Notes: generated by a model not told the origin, from the letters alone. DNA of 64,000 bases from Phalacrocorax aristotelis (GCF_949628215.1 NC_134277.1:53888918-53952917), one strand, 5' to 3'; counted from the stretch's first letter, positions 25,982 to 40,070 are shown. A program made the numbers and translations.

Positions 25982-28900
25982 TTTGGGAGTTAAAATAGCT
26001 GAGTGTGGCTGCTGGGAAGTATTGCAATACAAGAATGAATGAACTGGCTAATAAGTTAATATCTATAATGAAGAGCGCAGCTTTAAGAAGAACCTGAGGT
26101 TTGTGCTTTGCTTGTCCATGGTATAGCAGCAGGGTATTAAAAAGCAAATGGATGCATTACAAAAGTGGCTTTGGAGCTGTATCTGAACTTCCTGATTCTG
26201 ATTCAGAGCTGCCTATAGAAACTATATGAAGTCAGTCCCACAGCAGTATGAGCTGGATTTTTCCATTAAGTTCTCATCAGACCAGTGTCCAGGTCTGGCT
26301 TAATGGTTTGGACAAATTCATATCTGCTTTCCATCCAAATGGAATGCTGCTCCTTAAACTAGGAAATGTCAGGTGTAGTCAATATGGCTTCCAGACTAGT
26401 CAATACTGCTTAACAGAATTAATACTGATTTATGCAATAAATTATTTGACTAAAAACTCTGTTTTTTCAAAAAACTGGAGGCCTTTTCTTTTTGAAAAGT
26501 ATTCTTAAAGACTTTCGTTTCTATCCTGTTGATTGCCCTACTGACAGATAATCACAAATGAAGGGTCTGGAAAAGTTTCTTCATAGCCTTTTCAGAAAGT
26601 ACTGATACAAAGCTGCCATGTCTACCTCACAGTAGACACTACCCCAGCATCAATCTGAGGCAGAACTGTGAGCTAGTTAGGTAGTCTTCCATCTTCAAAC
26701 TGAGTCACAGCCAGTAAACCCTAAACACAAAGCCACAGCAGTGGGAGTCAATGAGAGACCATGCGAAAGAAGGAAACGGGTTAGGGCCTGTGAAAGGAAA
26801 CCCTGTGCTTGGGAGAGTTGCAGGAGACACATGTGGAACATCAGAGCTCTGAAACTGTTGTTCTTCTAATGCTTCCTGATCACAACATACTCCTTGCAGG
26901 AAGAAGATCATTGTTTTGACAGGTCAGGTGCGTTTATGAGATGTAGGCAGGGCCCTAGATGGTTTACTCATCAATAATGAAAGGAGCTGAAGAACTATGT
27001 CAGTTCATACCAGCTGGTGTGGTTTCTAGTATTTCACCGGAGCTATGCTAGAAATAGATTATGTGAACTTACACTACTAAGCATCTAGTCTAAACACCTG
27101 TTTTTTGTTTGTTTGTTGTGTTTTTTTTTTATTTTAAGTATTAGTCCATAAGCAGTAAGCCACAACAAGAAGCTTTGCTTCTTAGCAATTGGTTGTGTAG
27201 GTCACATTTGTCTGTCTGGAGTAAGGAGTTACTGTTTTCAATACTGTAGTCCTGTTTACACACAAAGACCGCAGAAAGTAGTTTTTTTAAACACAATTCA
27301 GCATGGGTAAAGTCTTCCAAGAAGTTCTTGAGCACCACAGGCTTTTCTTACTCATCTTCAGTCTCACTCTCACACTGCTTTTGCTTGCTGTTTACTCACT
27401 TTCGGATTCTTGTCACACACAGCCGCAGTGAAACCAGTGCCCCAGCCCCTGTCCTTGCTGCCAGTTTCCCAGTTTGCAAGAGTTCCTGTGCAGACCTTAA
27501 TCATGACGCTCCATGCCTTGGGACGGTCGTTTGTGTTGATCCAATTGATATTAAACAAAGATGTGTAATTGCCTTTCAGCTTTCTCTGAATAAGAAGTAC
27601 GTGGCATAACTGTTAGTGTCAGTGAGAGCTGAGCTCGGATGTAGATAGAATGGCAACCACCCGCCGCCTTACAGGACACCTCAAGAACCAGTTCAGTGTT
27701 CAAAGTGGTAAATGTAAGAATTTATTTCTGTATTATGTCTCCAAGCCAGCTGGGGCTTACACTTGCTTACCTCCACTGATGTGAGTCACTTTCTTTCTGT
27801 TTGATTGGTGCAGTTCACAGCTGTAGAGTTAAACTCAAAAATAAGACACAGCAACTCTTATGTCTCTAAATGATATAGCACAATGCCTTCTGCTCCTGGG
27901 GACACCTTTATTGTACCCAACTCCAAGTTACCATTTTTGCTTTGGAGAAAATAGGATAAACTTGTGAAATCTAGCTACATTTAGGCAAGCATACCTTCTA
28001 AATAACAAAACTCCTTTTATACCTGCTTTCTAAATTTCACCTTCAGCCAAGCAGTTTCCCCTCTCACAGTGTCTGAACATACCTTTCCCTGGCTAAGAGG
28101 ACAAGTTAAGGCTAGAAGTGATGCTGCAACCTAGAGTGGTTTCATTTTCAGCTTTTCATTTTTTTTCACTGGCAACAGTGGCACTGAATACACCTCCCTT
28201 TAGATGGATGGCAGCTTTGAAATTTCCTAAATATGAATTTTAGAATACAAGTTCTGATCAGGTACTAGTAGATACAGCAGCAAAACTTGCTCCTTTCAGC
28301 TTCATCAGGGATTTGTTCAGTGTTTCTTCTCATGTTATTTTAGTCTTAACCATCCCTTGAAGCAGGTCTGGGGAGGGCCAGATCTATGTTTCTGTTCAGC
28401 TCACAGTAAGACATTACTGGCTGTGGTAGGGACAGAATTAGGCAGGAGCACTTTGGCTCAAGGTGTGACTCTCTCCTGGGTACCTTGGGATACTCAAGGT
28501 AGAGAAACACCATCATTCTCCATACCAGAATGGGATACCCTGATTTTGGGAGGAATGGAGAAATTGCTTTCACCATTAAAATGGACAATGCATTCTGCAT
28601 CGTATGATACAGTCATAGTGATCCTTCCCCCATCACACCTGCATACACACTTGGAAGACAGTTAGGCTGATCTGAGTCCATGCCCAAGAGCACACCCTTT
28701 TCAGGACTGGGTAAATCATGCTGTCTTACTGCAGCCCATGAAAGACTTCTGCAGTCTGCTTCAGCATTTGCCCAGTACTCTGCAAAATGGGACCAAAGAA
28801 AGGGTCCCATGCTATACATGGGACATGAAAGGATCCCAAGATGCTAATCATTTGTGCCAGATTAATATATCAGTGGATTTTTTTTCCTATAGCTTTATAA

Positions 28901-30349
28901 TTGTAATGAAGTTGCAACTTAAACAGTCTGTTGCTCAAGTTTATTTTAAAAAACTTTGAGATTAAACTTGGCTTCCTCAGTGGCAAGCAAGTTAAAATGA
29001 GAGCAGTATTGATCATTGCCTCAGCAGCGCTGTGATCTGCTTGCAGTGGCCTGTGGAGAATAGAAATTTAAACAAAGGGAGAAGGTGGGCCAACAGCTGC
29101 AGATGGTGGTTAAACAGATGCTCAGCTGCACACAGGCTCCCAGCAATCTTGGCTGTAATCAGTTACTCCTCAAAATGTTCTTAGGATCATTGAACAGAGG
29201 CTCCTTTAATTTTCTGTTGTAACGGTTGCAGAGAGAATGTGGCCGTTTCTGTTTGGCCACACCTCAGATAAATTCACATAATTTCCCATTGCCCATAAAC
29301 AATTGTGCCGTCATATGCCAGAGATGCGTTGTCATTCCCTCTTCAGCTCCAGAGAAAGGAAGAAGGGCCTCTTCACACAGCTTGCACATGTAAGCTCCTG
29401 GTAGATCTTCAGCCTCTTTGCTGAATAGGTGGCAGCTTTTCCACTCAGGTCTCGGGGGCTCTGAGTCATTAATGGACTGCTCACCTTTGCTCTAAAACAT
29501 GGACTCTGGCTTGGTTTAATCATCAAAGCTCTTGGGTTTTTTTCCCTATCTGGACTAGTAGGTATGATTCATAACATCTGATGGCACCACGTATTTTCAA
29601 AGTTAATCTAATGAGGCCTGTATCTGAAATCACTCTGGTTTTGAATCCTAGTAAATCTACTGCAGATGTGAGACTTCTGTATCCAAGTCCAACTGGCAGG
29701 TCATCATGTGCATCCCTGTGCAGATGTGGTGAAAAAGCATCCAATTCATGTTTTCAAGCTCTTAAAGAAGTCTTAAAACTAGCACTAGGCCTGCAGCTGC
29801 ATTAACTTGACTTAAAGTCTGGCTTGCCTTTAAAACTGCTGCAGGGCAAGGATGAGGACTGCATCCCCCACAGCTGCCCATAAGATGTATGTGTTCCCCA
29901 CCCCATTCCACTGTTGGCCAATTGTCTCAGTTCTAATAGGGAATCAAGTTTTGACTCTAAATTAGAGAAATTGGGGCAGCACTGTGGCATGACCGGCTAT
30001 TTGGCAGGCAAGCAGGGCATCTGAAAATGTTTCATTCTTTTGCATCAGTGCTATTCCAGAGATTTTAGGCCAATTATGCAAGCATGAAAGGTCTTCGCAA
30101 TGGGTTTTGCATGGCCATTGCCACAGCTTACAATCTGCAGCTAAGAAGCCTTCAGGGTTAAGAAGAGATCCAGGTTTGGGGTTGATACACTACTCCTGAA
30201 GACTGGTGGAAATGTTTGTACTCCTGCTGTTCGTACCTTATCAGTGTTTGTGCAGGAGGAATTTCCCTCTCCAAAGTGTTCACTGTGAGCCCTTTCATCA
30301 GTAATGAAAAAACCTGCACTTTTATATAAAAAGAAATTACACTTCTTTG

Positions 30350-30392
30350 AAAAAAAAAAAAAAAACCAACAACAAAACAAAACCAACAACCC
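30350..30392. repeat. A-rich simple sequence
   Basis: Fifteen consecutive A residues are followed by an ACC/AAC-rich tail. No retrotransposed gene or SINE body is recognisable immediately upstream, so I list it as simple sequence and not as a retroposon tail. Confidence 0.8.
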
Positions 30393-33319
30393 AGGTCTCA
30401 AAAAGAGTAAAACTTACTTAGTTAAAACTTCACCAAACATGTCAGTAAATTCTCTTTAGCTTTCTGACACATTGGCCCCCTTCGTATTATCCCCTTGGCT
30501 CACAGTGGCTTATGCTTCCATATAATGACAGATTATATATTAGAGATAAATCTTGAGGTTTTGACACTGCAGAATGTAAATAGCACCTCAGAGTCACAGC
30601 ACCTTTCTTATCTCACTATTAAGATACCAAGAGGGGAAACAGTGACGCAAGTTCTGGTTTAGTCCTGAGACATCTCCCACCCACGCTGGGAAAGGGTTCC
30701 TCAGAGCCACAGCACAGGCTCATCTGTTGGTGCCAGCAGAAAAAATCCTTCTTTAACTGGTAGGTATAGAAATGGGAGTTCAGGAACATCCGACTGGGTC
30801 TCATGACATAATTTTTTTCATATTCTTTTGTCCATGTGGAAAGTAGTACTTGTGACCTTGAGTCTTTCCCATTAGTTAAGTAAACCATGATGAGGCTGGA
30901 AGGGAAGGGCAACAACCAAGAGAGAAACAATCCTGCTATTGTCTGACTCCTTTCCAAATGTATAGTTCCTTATAGCACACAAGAGGCTGTTTTGGAAGAA
31001 CTGTTGTTGTATCCCCATCCTTCAAACACTGTGCACATTGTGTATATTGAAGTAAGTCAATCCTGTTGGGGGCCTTCCATTCAAATTGCTGTTTTTTCAA
31101 TTAGAAAAGACCAGGAAGCATGATTAAAATTCAAATTGCCAGGCTTCCCTGTTTTCAGACATTGGTTGTAAAGCACATTTGTTAAGCACCATCTGCTGTA
31201 CGTTCAGAAAACAGCAACCAAAACGGCTATTCTCTTTCCAGCTTTTAAATCAAATTAAAATTATTTAAATTCTGCCTACTATCAAATACATTAGTTCAGG
31301 TCTGGAATGTTAAAACTGCATTTATCTAGTCTTCCAATTGCTTTATAAATCTACGTACAGTTACATATAGACCACAGACTGGGACAGACACCTAGGGGAG
31401 AAACCACATTACAAAACACCATGTCCTAGAAAAGGACATTGGAAGGAGATGGGGAAATAATAGCAATGTTGAGCCTGATTTCCAGATGTACTAAGTAAAA
31501 CAAGATGAATATAACTGAAGACAAAGCATTGTCTTTCAAAGGCAAATTTAATGTGTGGTAACCACAGGACACAATGATAAAAACAGAAGCTATGCATCAG
31601 TTCAAAATCCTAAATGGGGATTATTAGCTTTTCAGTACAGTTTAATTAGCAGAACAATTATTACCAACACTCTGAAACATCACAACTCTATTGATGCTGA
31701 ACTGTAAGTCATGTAGAAAAGTACTCCAATTATTAGCCTGAATTAAGTGAATAGCCTGAAAGACATAAATAAACCTAGAGATTGTTTTAATGAAAAACAA
31801 CCACTGGACTTTTTTTCCAGCCTCCATGTAAGGCCTTTCTTCCACATTTTTAAAAATTTTTTTCTTTTTGAGAAAAATTAAAGAATTAAGGAAGAATTAA
31901 AATTAATGAAAAAAGGTGTGTCAGACGCTGTCCAGCTCAGAACAGGCTGCACAGGAGCAGAGAGGGAAGGATTGTTGCTGTGTTGTGGAAGGCACAGGCT
32001 GCCCAAACAAACAGGGCAGCAGAGGTGGAGGAGCCTGAGCCTCAGAGGTGCTATGCTGGAGCTCCTTGTCCTCTTTTTCTGTCCTCCCTGTCCCCTTCCT
32101 CATTGCCCTTGCAGCCCGTCTGCCCATCATGCCTTAAAGGAGTTTCTCATTTTCTACCTCTGCTTTCACCTCAGGGCATTTACTGCCCAGCTGGACCTAC
32201 CCAGCAGTGAATGTGAGCCTCATAGGTTGGAGTCTGTCATTGGTAGGACCCACAAACCACATGATGGAGGGGGCAGGGGGTGAGGCAGGGACAGTGGGAG
32301 GTTGCATTTAGGGGGTTGAGGCTGAACACTACCTTGAAGCTGTGGATTGTAGCCTGGTCTTTTCTGGGGGTTTCCTATGTAAAGCTGGACGTCTTTCGTA
32401 CTGTGTCCTAGGCACTGGGGCTCAAAGTGCTTGTAGCTGCGAGATATGCCCACAGGACCTCTACTCTGCCCCTATGAACAGTGCAAGTGCTCTGAAAAAG
32501 GCTATTCTGTAAAACCCTCATATTGCGCAGACAAAATGTTGACTATTTTTGAGCTTAAGTACACCAAAGGCCAAGTGAATCTTGGCAAGAGACGAGTGAG
32601 GATAAAGTCTGTAACTGCACACCGCATGAGAGGAAAATTAACATTGCAGCATTCTTGGTGAGGAGGCTGCATCCAAAATGGGTAGGAAGAATAATATGGG
32701 GTTACCATCACAACTGAGTGATAATCTGGGGTAAAAGTTACGTGTGATCATGTAAGTAGTCATCCAGTACGCTAGCATGCAGGGCTTGATTGCCCAGCGT
32801 TTGAACTACAGACCACCTTGCCACCTCTGCCATGCCCTCACATCCCAGTAACAGAGCAAAGACTGGTGAGACGAGCCTGCCCTTCCCAAAATGAACATTC
32901 AGTGTCTCATGATACTGAAGCAGCCTGCCACTGGGGACCTCACATCAACTGACTTAGTACAGACCAAGCAAGGAGTCCCACAGCTAAAGAGCATGCAGCA
33001 CCAGTAGTCCTAGGAATTTAAAGCAAAGTCCTGAATATCTTACCTTCTATGCTCTCCTCATCTTGGTCCTGGAAGGAGAAATCCACCAAAGAAGATTGTC
33101 TTCTCGCTCAGTGCAGCGCAAGGCCTGCTCTCAGCCCCGGCCTTTTGGGCTCGTGATCCAGTTACCCTTTCAGAAGTAGGGCATTTTCATTTTTGCAAAA
33201 AAATAAAAATACTTGGCAACTGTGAGGCCTGATCTGGAGCCGAATGGACATTAACAGGAACCTTGCCCAAACACAGATCAGTGGATTTGTAACAAATTCA
33301 TTGTTCCTAAAAATGGTTA

Positions 33320-33465
33320 TTTTTGTAAAGCATTGTAATTTCTGTTCCACCAGTGGGAAAACTAAGGCAAATAGCAGAGAAGTAACTTGGCCAAGTGATA
33401 CCACATAAACCAGTCACCAGCTAAATAAAGTGTCCCAAAATCCCAGCTCCCAAAATGACTGGTAA
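33320..33465 (+). repeat. Relic of an ancient MIR / CR1-L3-like amniote repeat
   Basis: The run CAGTGGGAAAACTAAGGCAA, then AGCAGAGAAGTAACTTGGCC, then an AAG...CACA...GTCA continuation, follows the common pattern of old core-SINE or L3-type repeats (a GGGAAACTGAGGC block, then AGAGAAGTTAAGTGACTTGCC). It is strongly diverged and bounded only approximately. Such copies predate the radiation of birds and are normally inert, though some have been taken up as regulatory DNA. Confidence 0.65.
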
Positions 33466-35304
33466 AAATAAAGGAAAACAGCCTGCATAGCTCCTCCCCC
33501 CCTCCCAATAAATAGTATTTATCATCAGTTCTTAGGAGGACACAGTATCAATCATTGTGTGGGAGAAGTTGCTTTTCTGAGTCAGACCTTGCAAATGAGA
33601 ACAGCCGTTTTCACTGGTAGCTATGAAATGATCAGGCACCAATATTCATCTGCATAAAGATAATAAATATTAAGTTTATGAGGGAATAAATAAAGTCTTT
33701 ACAAACATACTCATCACAATCCTACTTTTACAAAATTATATTAGTACAATATTCTTGCAATAACTGTATAGACACTCAAAGACAAACCATGTCAAAGTTA
33801 CTGCACAGTTTTGTGGTTCTGTAAGATACATTAAACTACATAATCATTTCAAATTCAACAAAGATAGAAACTGACACGTACTGAAGACAGAAATTCAGTA
33901 AAATTTTAAATAGATTTTGTATTTACATGAATGCACCTCAGGTGAAATCTGTTAAAAATTTAGCATGAGTAAGCAAAGCAATTCTACACATTAAAATGTA
34001 AACATTCTGCAGTGATGCTCTTGACACTACAGAGCATTCTCAACAAATTGCATATAAAATATTTCAAGTAACCCATCCATACAATAATGGCTTCAAACAT
34101 CTAATATATGGGATATACACTGTAATTTCCCCTGCAGCTTCTCTTCCCCTTGATCATTTGCAGGGTAACAGTTAATTATAATGAACAAGAAATGAAAAAG
34201 AGAAAAAGCACATCTTGTTTTTTGAAATAAGTAGTATTCTATGGGTTCCTCTGGAGTTATTCTTGATGCAGACCAATACGAAGAAAGTCAGGGCTATACA
34301 TCAGACATGGTGGGGTCCAAACACCTGCATGTTTATATCCCAAACTAGCAAACATTCAGATGCCTAAGATGGGAGAAGTAATTTAATAATTTCCTTCAAA
34401 CTCTACTCATTTATTTCACTTCATTCAACACACAGTGCAATTTTAACTGTAGAGCTGTATCAGTGCATACCCGCTTCTTGGTTTTGATCCATATTCTGTA
34501 GAATCCAATCAAGAATTTTTATGGGTTTGAATGCCACTCAACAATACTCATCAAAGAAGTCGAATACTTGAACTAAGTACTAAAAATCTCCTTTAGTTTC
34601 AAAATTCTCTTTTCTTCATCAGTTTCTATAGTCACTCTTCCTTTTTTCCTTGATACAGTTTATCAAAGTTTTTGTGAAAGTAAGTTAAGTACAACAAATT
34701 ACCATTTCCCCCCCTTCATTTATAAACCATTATCTCTTGTAGCAAATTATTTATACTGATTTGGGCTACAGATGCTTTTATCCTAATACAGTGTTATCAG
34801 AGATTTGTATTGAACTGTGGCTAGAAGCAATCAGAAGCAATTAGAAATCTAATAATTGAGGGCAGCCACACCAGGATTGTGGATTACTTCCACGCCTATA
34901 AAGCCAGGGTAGTGTTAGCATGACCTCAAACCAGTTTAAAAGTAGTGTAGCTAGCAACAGTTAACTCACTGAAAGTGCTCCCTGCTTTTACCAGTGCTAA
35001 AGAAGAAATGAAGTCCAGTATGTCCCTTTCTTTTAACAATAAAAAGAAATAAAATAGGGTCAGAAATTACAACATAATGTAAGAAATTATTATGTTGACA
35101 TTGAAAATCAATAGAAAAAATGTCTCCAATTTTCTACAGTCTTAAAAAAAAGGCTTCAGAAAGCCTTGACTTCTATGATGGTCTAGCAGTAGACAGCAGC
35201 ATGATCAGGAAATACATCTATGTATAGAAATCATGAAGAAATAAGAAATACCATGCTATGAGGTTTAATACTTGATCCTGCCAGACACTGAACTCTCTGG
35301 ACCT

Positions 35305-35420
35305 GACCCAGCAAACCATTTAGGCATGTGGTTAAAAGTCAGCATGCACATTGCCCCTCTGAAGCAAACGAGGTTATTTAAAGTTTGAGCACATAGTTAA
35401 GTGCTGCAAACGATTGGGTC
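35305..35420. repeat. Ancient palindromic repeat, MITE-like
   Basis: The segment starts GACCCAGCAAACCATTTAGG and ends TTAAGTGCTGCAAACGATTGGGTC-like sequence, so the two ends are imperfect inverted repeats. Inside are GCATGTGGTTAA, a centre TCTGAAGCAAACGAGG, and the mirrored GAGCACATAGTTAAGTG. It resembles a widespread sauropsid palindromic repeat known from memory by GATCCTGCAAAG ends and a CATTGAAGTCAATG centre. I cannot give its database name. It is a non-autonomous, immobile relic. Confidence 0.6.
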
Positions 35421-38400
35421 ATTAAAGTACCAACCACTTACTGCCAGAGTATAAGGCTAAATTGCCGCTATGAACAGGTTGTTGCATAGCTGTCCATTAT
35501 GAGGATCGCATACTGCTGTTTGAAGCATGCTTTGAAGCATTTCTTCACCACTGGATAAGAAAAAATGTGGATCTATCTGGGCAGGAAATTCCTACATTCC
35601 CATCATTTCACCTCCATGTGCAGAACCAAATTATATTGGTGCCCAGGTATAAGCATCACTTAGGGAAATACAAAGCGCTACCAATGATAATGGCAATTAT
35701 ACAGTGTCACCCCACCACACTCCATTAGAGCCAACTTCCTCCTGTAGGCAGGGCTAGCATTAACTTACGACTCACAATGTAAAGGGTAGATTCATGCAAA
35801 TAGCAAATACTACGTGTCATGTTTAACATTGCTTAGAGTTCCTAAGATGCTGCTTGATGCTGAGCAACACTGCTGCCTGGTAAAAGCGGTGTGGTCAAAA
35901 AGTGGTGTTGTCAAAAAGAAAACTTGCGCCCTCTGAGCAGTGAGTAGAACTTGCAATTTTATCTCAAAGCCAGGAGCAAGACTAGATATAAAAGCGCATT
36001 TGTGGCCTTTGTTCTGAGAGTTGTAGACTGGGAAATGATGTGTGTTCACTAAAACACATATCCTGCAGGAAACCAGGTGATTATTGAGCTAGAACTACTA
36101 ATCTGTACAACAGCCTTTACATAGAGAGAGAATGAATTCTGTAATGGCAGCACAGTTAGGCCTTTGTCCTGAAAAATTTGCAGTCATAGACTGGAAAAGT
36201 TTCTGTGAGGAAGCAGAAACGTCAATCTCACCACAGGGCTCTCTAAAATGGTAAGATCAGGGATAGCAGAACAAGAGGTTGATCAGCATTATGTAATGTA
36301 AAGTTCCTGTTTGTCAAATACTGAGTCCTTGGCATGATGGCCCCTTAGTCAGGACTGTTCCTGAAAGACCTGGAACATCTCACCACTTCAGTGCTAAATG
36401 CCGTTGACTGTCTCTCTTCCCAGCCTGTCTGGCTGCAAATGCCTGGGCTGTTATTCTCGTATCTGTTAGCTCTGATATAACCGCTTCCACTTTCGATGAA
36501 AGCAAAAAAAAGTATCCCTGTACAGTCACTCAAGACCAGTCCAGCTATTGCAACTGTCAGGATCTGTCAGTGAAAAGCCAAGCAATATCAAGGTGCATTT
36601 GAATCCTGCGTTCAAAGAAAGCAGAAAAGCCTCTGATGAGAACTTACTTTTTTTAGGTTATCTACTGGAAATTACTTATGTCATGCAAGGATAGGGTCAC
36701 ATTTGGATAGGATATTAAGAATCTTTTCATTTGTTGCTCCAGGGGCTTACCTTACTCTACAGAAGTAGGAAGTAGTCTTGGAAGATGTGGGAGTACCTAC
36801 AGAGTTGGGCTGCAACTCAAAAAGTGCTCTGCTTGGCTATGGCTTGTCCCATGGTTTATAAAACTCAATATATATGACAAAAATAGACACAACTGAAAGT
36901 TAATGAGGAGGAATTAAACTAATTTGACCTCCATGTATGCCAGCTAAAAGCTGATTTTGAAGCAATGATGAGAAGGGAGATATGGGACAACGTCATGCAA
37001 AGCAGACCTGAGTAGATTGGTAAAATACCAGGTGACGTTCCCCTGGTGACGTATGGCATTTTAGAACATTTTTTTATCTGTAAATGTCAAAAAGGTGCAT
37101 AAACCCAGAGCCTCATTTCCCCAGTGAAGTACAGTGTATTAAATGACTTGACAGGGAACACATAGCAGGTTAATGGTGAAGCTATCGATCCAAGCCTTTC
37201 CTTGATTCCATCCATTGGATTACAGAGCTGTTTCTCAGACTTTCCTTTTGGATCATTCTTTGGTTGGAACCTCTGCTCCTTCAAATATATTTCACCTTAC
37301 AAACTGGCACAAAGTTATATGCACGGATTGACATAAGCATAATCAAGACCAAAACTTACACAACCATCCGTTCTGCATGGTGAATATACCATATGGATCA
37401 TCAAACTTATGCTATTATTAAAAACACATTATTGCATACTAAACACATTTAGCATACTAAACTTGGATTATCGGTGAATTTTGTCAAAAATAACTCCCCA
37501 GCGATACACAGGAAGTTTCCAACTCTAGCATCCTAGGGGTAATATTTCATAAGCCAAGACAGCAGAACTAGAAAGAATGCTCCACTAGGGAGGAAGATGG
37601 GCTGCAACCCAAACTCTATGAGGCCAGCGGTAATGCTGTTATTGATGTTATTGGGCTAGACTTTCAACATTTGAAAAGCCTGGAAGAAGAGAGGCAAACA
37701 GGAGAGCGGAGTGAGACAGCCCCAGCTGGGACTGATCTGCTCTGAATAGCTCGTTGGGCACAGGCTAACTACAGATATGGATATAAAACCTGTGCCAAGT
37801 TGAAACTTGGGGACAATTTCTAGAAAAGCAGAACTCCTTTACCTTAGACTGTACATGTGAACTGAGCAGATGACAGCCCTCACTGTTACCTTGAAAACCA
37901 CAGTCTGGAGGAAAGAGCTTTGCAGTACCATAAGGGTACAATCAGACAGCTTAGAGGTAAAACCACATTCCTCTCTTCCTCAGTATACATCACTAAAGCA
38001 AAAAGCAGGGGCTTACCCTTAATTAGGCAGATGTGAAAAAGCTAAACTGAGGAATGAGTCCTCATTGTGAGATGACCTGTAGGTGAGATTTCAAACTGAA
38101 CCATTTTAAGATTTGAAAATAGAGTTCATCCTACAGATAGGCTGAGTCACCTCTTCACCTGGTGTCAATTACATGTTGATTGAGTGCCATCAGTGGACTG
38201 AGACAGCTAGAGGGCTCTCCACCTTTCACTCACCTTCATCAGTCAGGAGAAGAAAAAGGAAGGACAGTTCTATACACAGTTCATGTATGCAATTCACTTT
38301 GCATGTATTTTTATTTTGGAAACACTAAGTAGTAAGTAATTAAAATCTATCAGTAATGAAAATCTATCCTAAACTATAGCTGGGCAAATAACCCCTTTAA

Positions 38401-39642
38401 TGGCTTAGACCCCATATCTCAGCATCAAAAGCTCACACGCTGAAATATTGTTTGGTCTAACCGATGCTTTAAATTATTTTAATGACTGCTATTTTTTGTT
38501 TTAACTCCTTGGGCCAGTTGCAATTGTTCTAAATTTCAGCTTTGCCATTCAATTATCACATGAGCCACATAAAACTCTTCTAGTTTCCTGCTTTGGTGGG
38601 ATCTGCACATTGGCAATTCTGCTTCCCAGTGCACTTGTGTATGTGGCTTTGAAACCCTTTCTGCCAGTAAAACCGAATTATTTGTTTGTTCCGAGAAAAC
38701 GAACACAAAGGGGACATAAAAAGATCAAGCTGAGTTTATTTAATATTTGGATAAACGTCCATGGAATGCTCCTGGCATTATTTGCCCAGCTTTTTTTAAC
38801 ACTGTGGTGGTGCAGCATTTTGGGTAGTGTGGTGCCTAAGCTAACCAGGCTCACTCAGCATCTTCCTCCAGGATGGGATCACAGACCGGTTGTATAGCCC
38901 AAGTGTGTTGCACCCAGTCACTCGCTGTAAACTCAGACCCTGTGAAACTTCCTGGAGAGTGAAGAATTAAAGGAGAAAATTGTTCAAAGCATTACAATGT
39001 GCAATTTTAATGCAAGGCATAATGGAAGTAGCTGTGTGGGAGGATATTACTTCATTATAAACCTAAATCAGATGCCCAAAGATTTCTGTCATCTCCAGAG
39101 ACCGTTCCATCAGGCTCTACAAGAGGTTTTCCAGTGGAAGAAAAATAACCCTCCTCCCTTCAAGCTTGAGAAAGTTGTATGGCTTTTTTAATAGTTTCTA
39201 ATGAAATCCCATATTATTGCTTCTCCCCTGGGAGACTTCAAAAGTCATCCAAACTTCACAGAGCCCACATGTTCGTAAACCTCAAGCAAAAGACCAGTAA
39301 GGAAATAAATTCCAGTTCTCCAATTAGCATTTGACATTCTCTACTGCTTTTTTGGTGGGGTGAATTTGTCTTTCTTCTAAACCATGCTGATAAATTAAAT
39401 GAGTTACTAAACCCGGCATTATTTCATGTTTGAAGGCACACTGAAATAAAACACTTCAATTCACAGTGGGATTTGCTTTCTGCATAATATTTGGGGGAAA
39501 TATGAAACAAACCCAGCAGTTTCAAACATGTTAAAGGGACTAATATGTACATGAATATTTTCTTCAAGCTCCTTATTGTGTATTCACAGCTACTGCCAAA
39601 CACAACAAGAGAGACGGGGCATTAGGATATGAAATGGGAAGT

Positions 39643-39700
39643 GGTCAAATTTTCAAAGCGAGCTGCTGGATGCTGAACACTTTTGAAAATCTGGCCCCTG
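39643..39700. repeat. Short palindromic ancient repeat relic
   Basis: The left arm GGTCAAATTTTCAAAGC and the right arm CTTTTGAAAATCTGGCCCC are imperfect inverted repeats around GATGCTGAACA. The arms match the AGATTTTCAAAAGTG / TTTTGAAAATCTGGCC arms of old sauropsid palindromic repeats as I remember them. Only the core survives. Confidence 0.55.
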
Positions 39701-40064
39701 ACTCTTTGGTGCAGTTCCAGAAAAAAATATCTCTATGCTGGCAGTTGGCCAACCAGCTTTGGAAATCCTTTTGCACAGTTATTTCAGTAAAGCATAAAAG
39801 CCGATCCCCAGCTTTCTCTGCCTGATTAAGCACTGTCACCAATCACTGTGCAGCTCTAAGGTACGCATGAAATATTCCTAGATAAATCCTCCATCTCCAG
39901 AGAAATGTGTTTCCTGTACAACTGTAAATCCAGGTTCTGTGTTGAAACTAATCCAGTCTGGCAGCGCTATGGCCCTAGAAAAGTTTCCCTGGAAACGACA
40001 AACCTATGCAATGGCAAAGTCATCCAATCTTTTCATGCCACTGTATTATATTAAAAACACCTGG

Positions 40065-40070
40065 TTTATT
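40065..40070 (-). terminator. BMPER: Candidate poly(A) signal AATAAA for BMPER
   Basis: This is the only canonical AATAAA on the minus strand in the first 400 bases after the BMPER stop codon. It is followed on minus by GTGTTTTTAATATAA, a GT/T-rich stretch consistent with a downstream element. Its position gives a 3' UTR of roughly 0.4 kb. Confidence 0.5.

Larger units (their letters stand above)
24849..33319. other. Intergenic DNA, no gene recognised
   Basis: No exon or RNA gene is supportable here. Two small sequence oddities fall inside it. A 24-bp unit beginning TTTCTAGACCATCT is directly repeated at 25936-25959 and 25960-25981, with two or three mismatches. An A-tract followed by an ACAACAAAAC-type tail occupies 30350-30392. 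Open frames such as those near 28.4, 30.7 and 32.0 kb occur on both strands together and show no domain I know. Confidence 0.65.
33466..40044. other. 3' flank of BMPER, no gene recognised
   Basis: There is no supportable exon. The stretch is AT-rich, particularly 33.6-34.8 kb. It contains two palindromic relics of old repeats, annotated separately, and a pair of TGACGT half-sites at 37033-37052. Long alternative BMPER 3' UTR forms reaching into this region cannot be excluded, but the sequence gives no positive support for them. Confidence 0.6.

Noticed and set aside
31906..32283. 125-codon plus-strand open frame near 32 kb
   Set aside because: There is no recognisable domain, it overlaps an opposite-strand frame and no splice or promoter context supports it.
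1..40044. Search for NPSR1 exons, the expected 3' neighbour of BMPER
   Set aside because: No minus-strand frame shows the receptor's transmembrane segments or a DRY-like motif. The gene is presumably further left.
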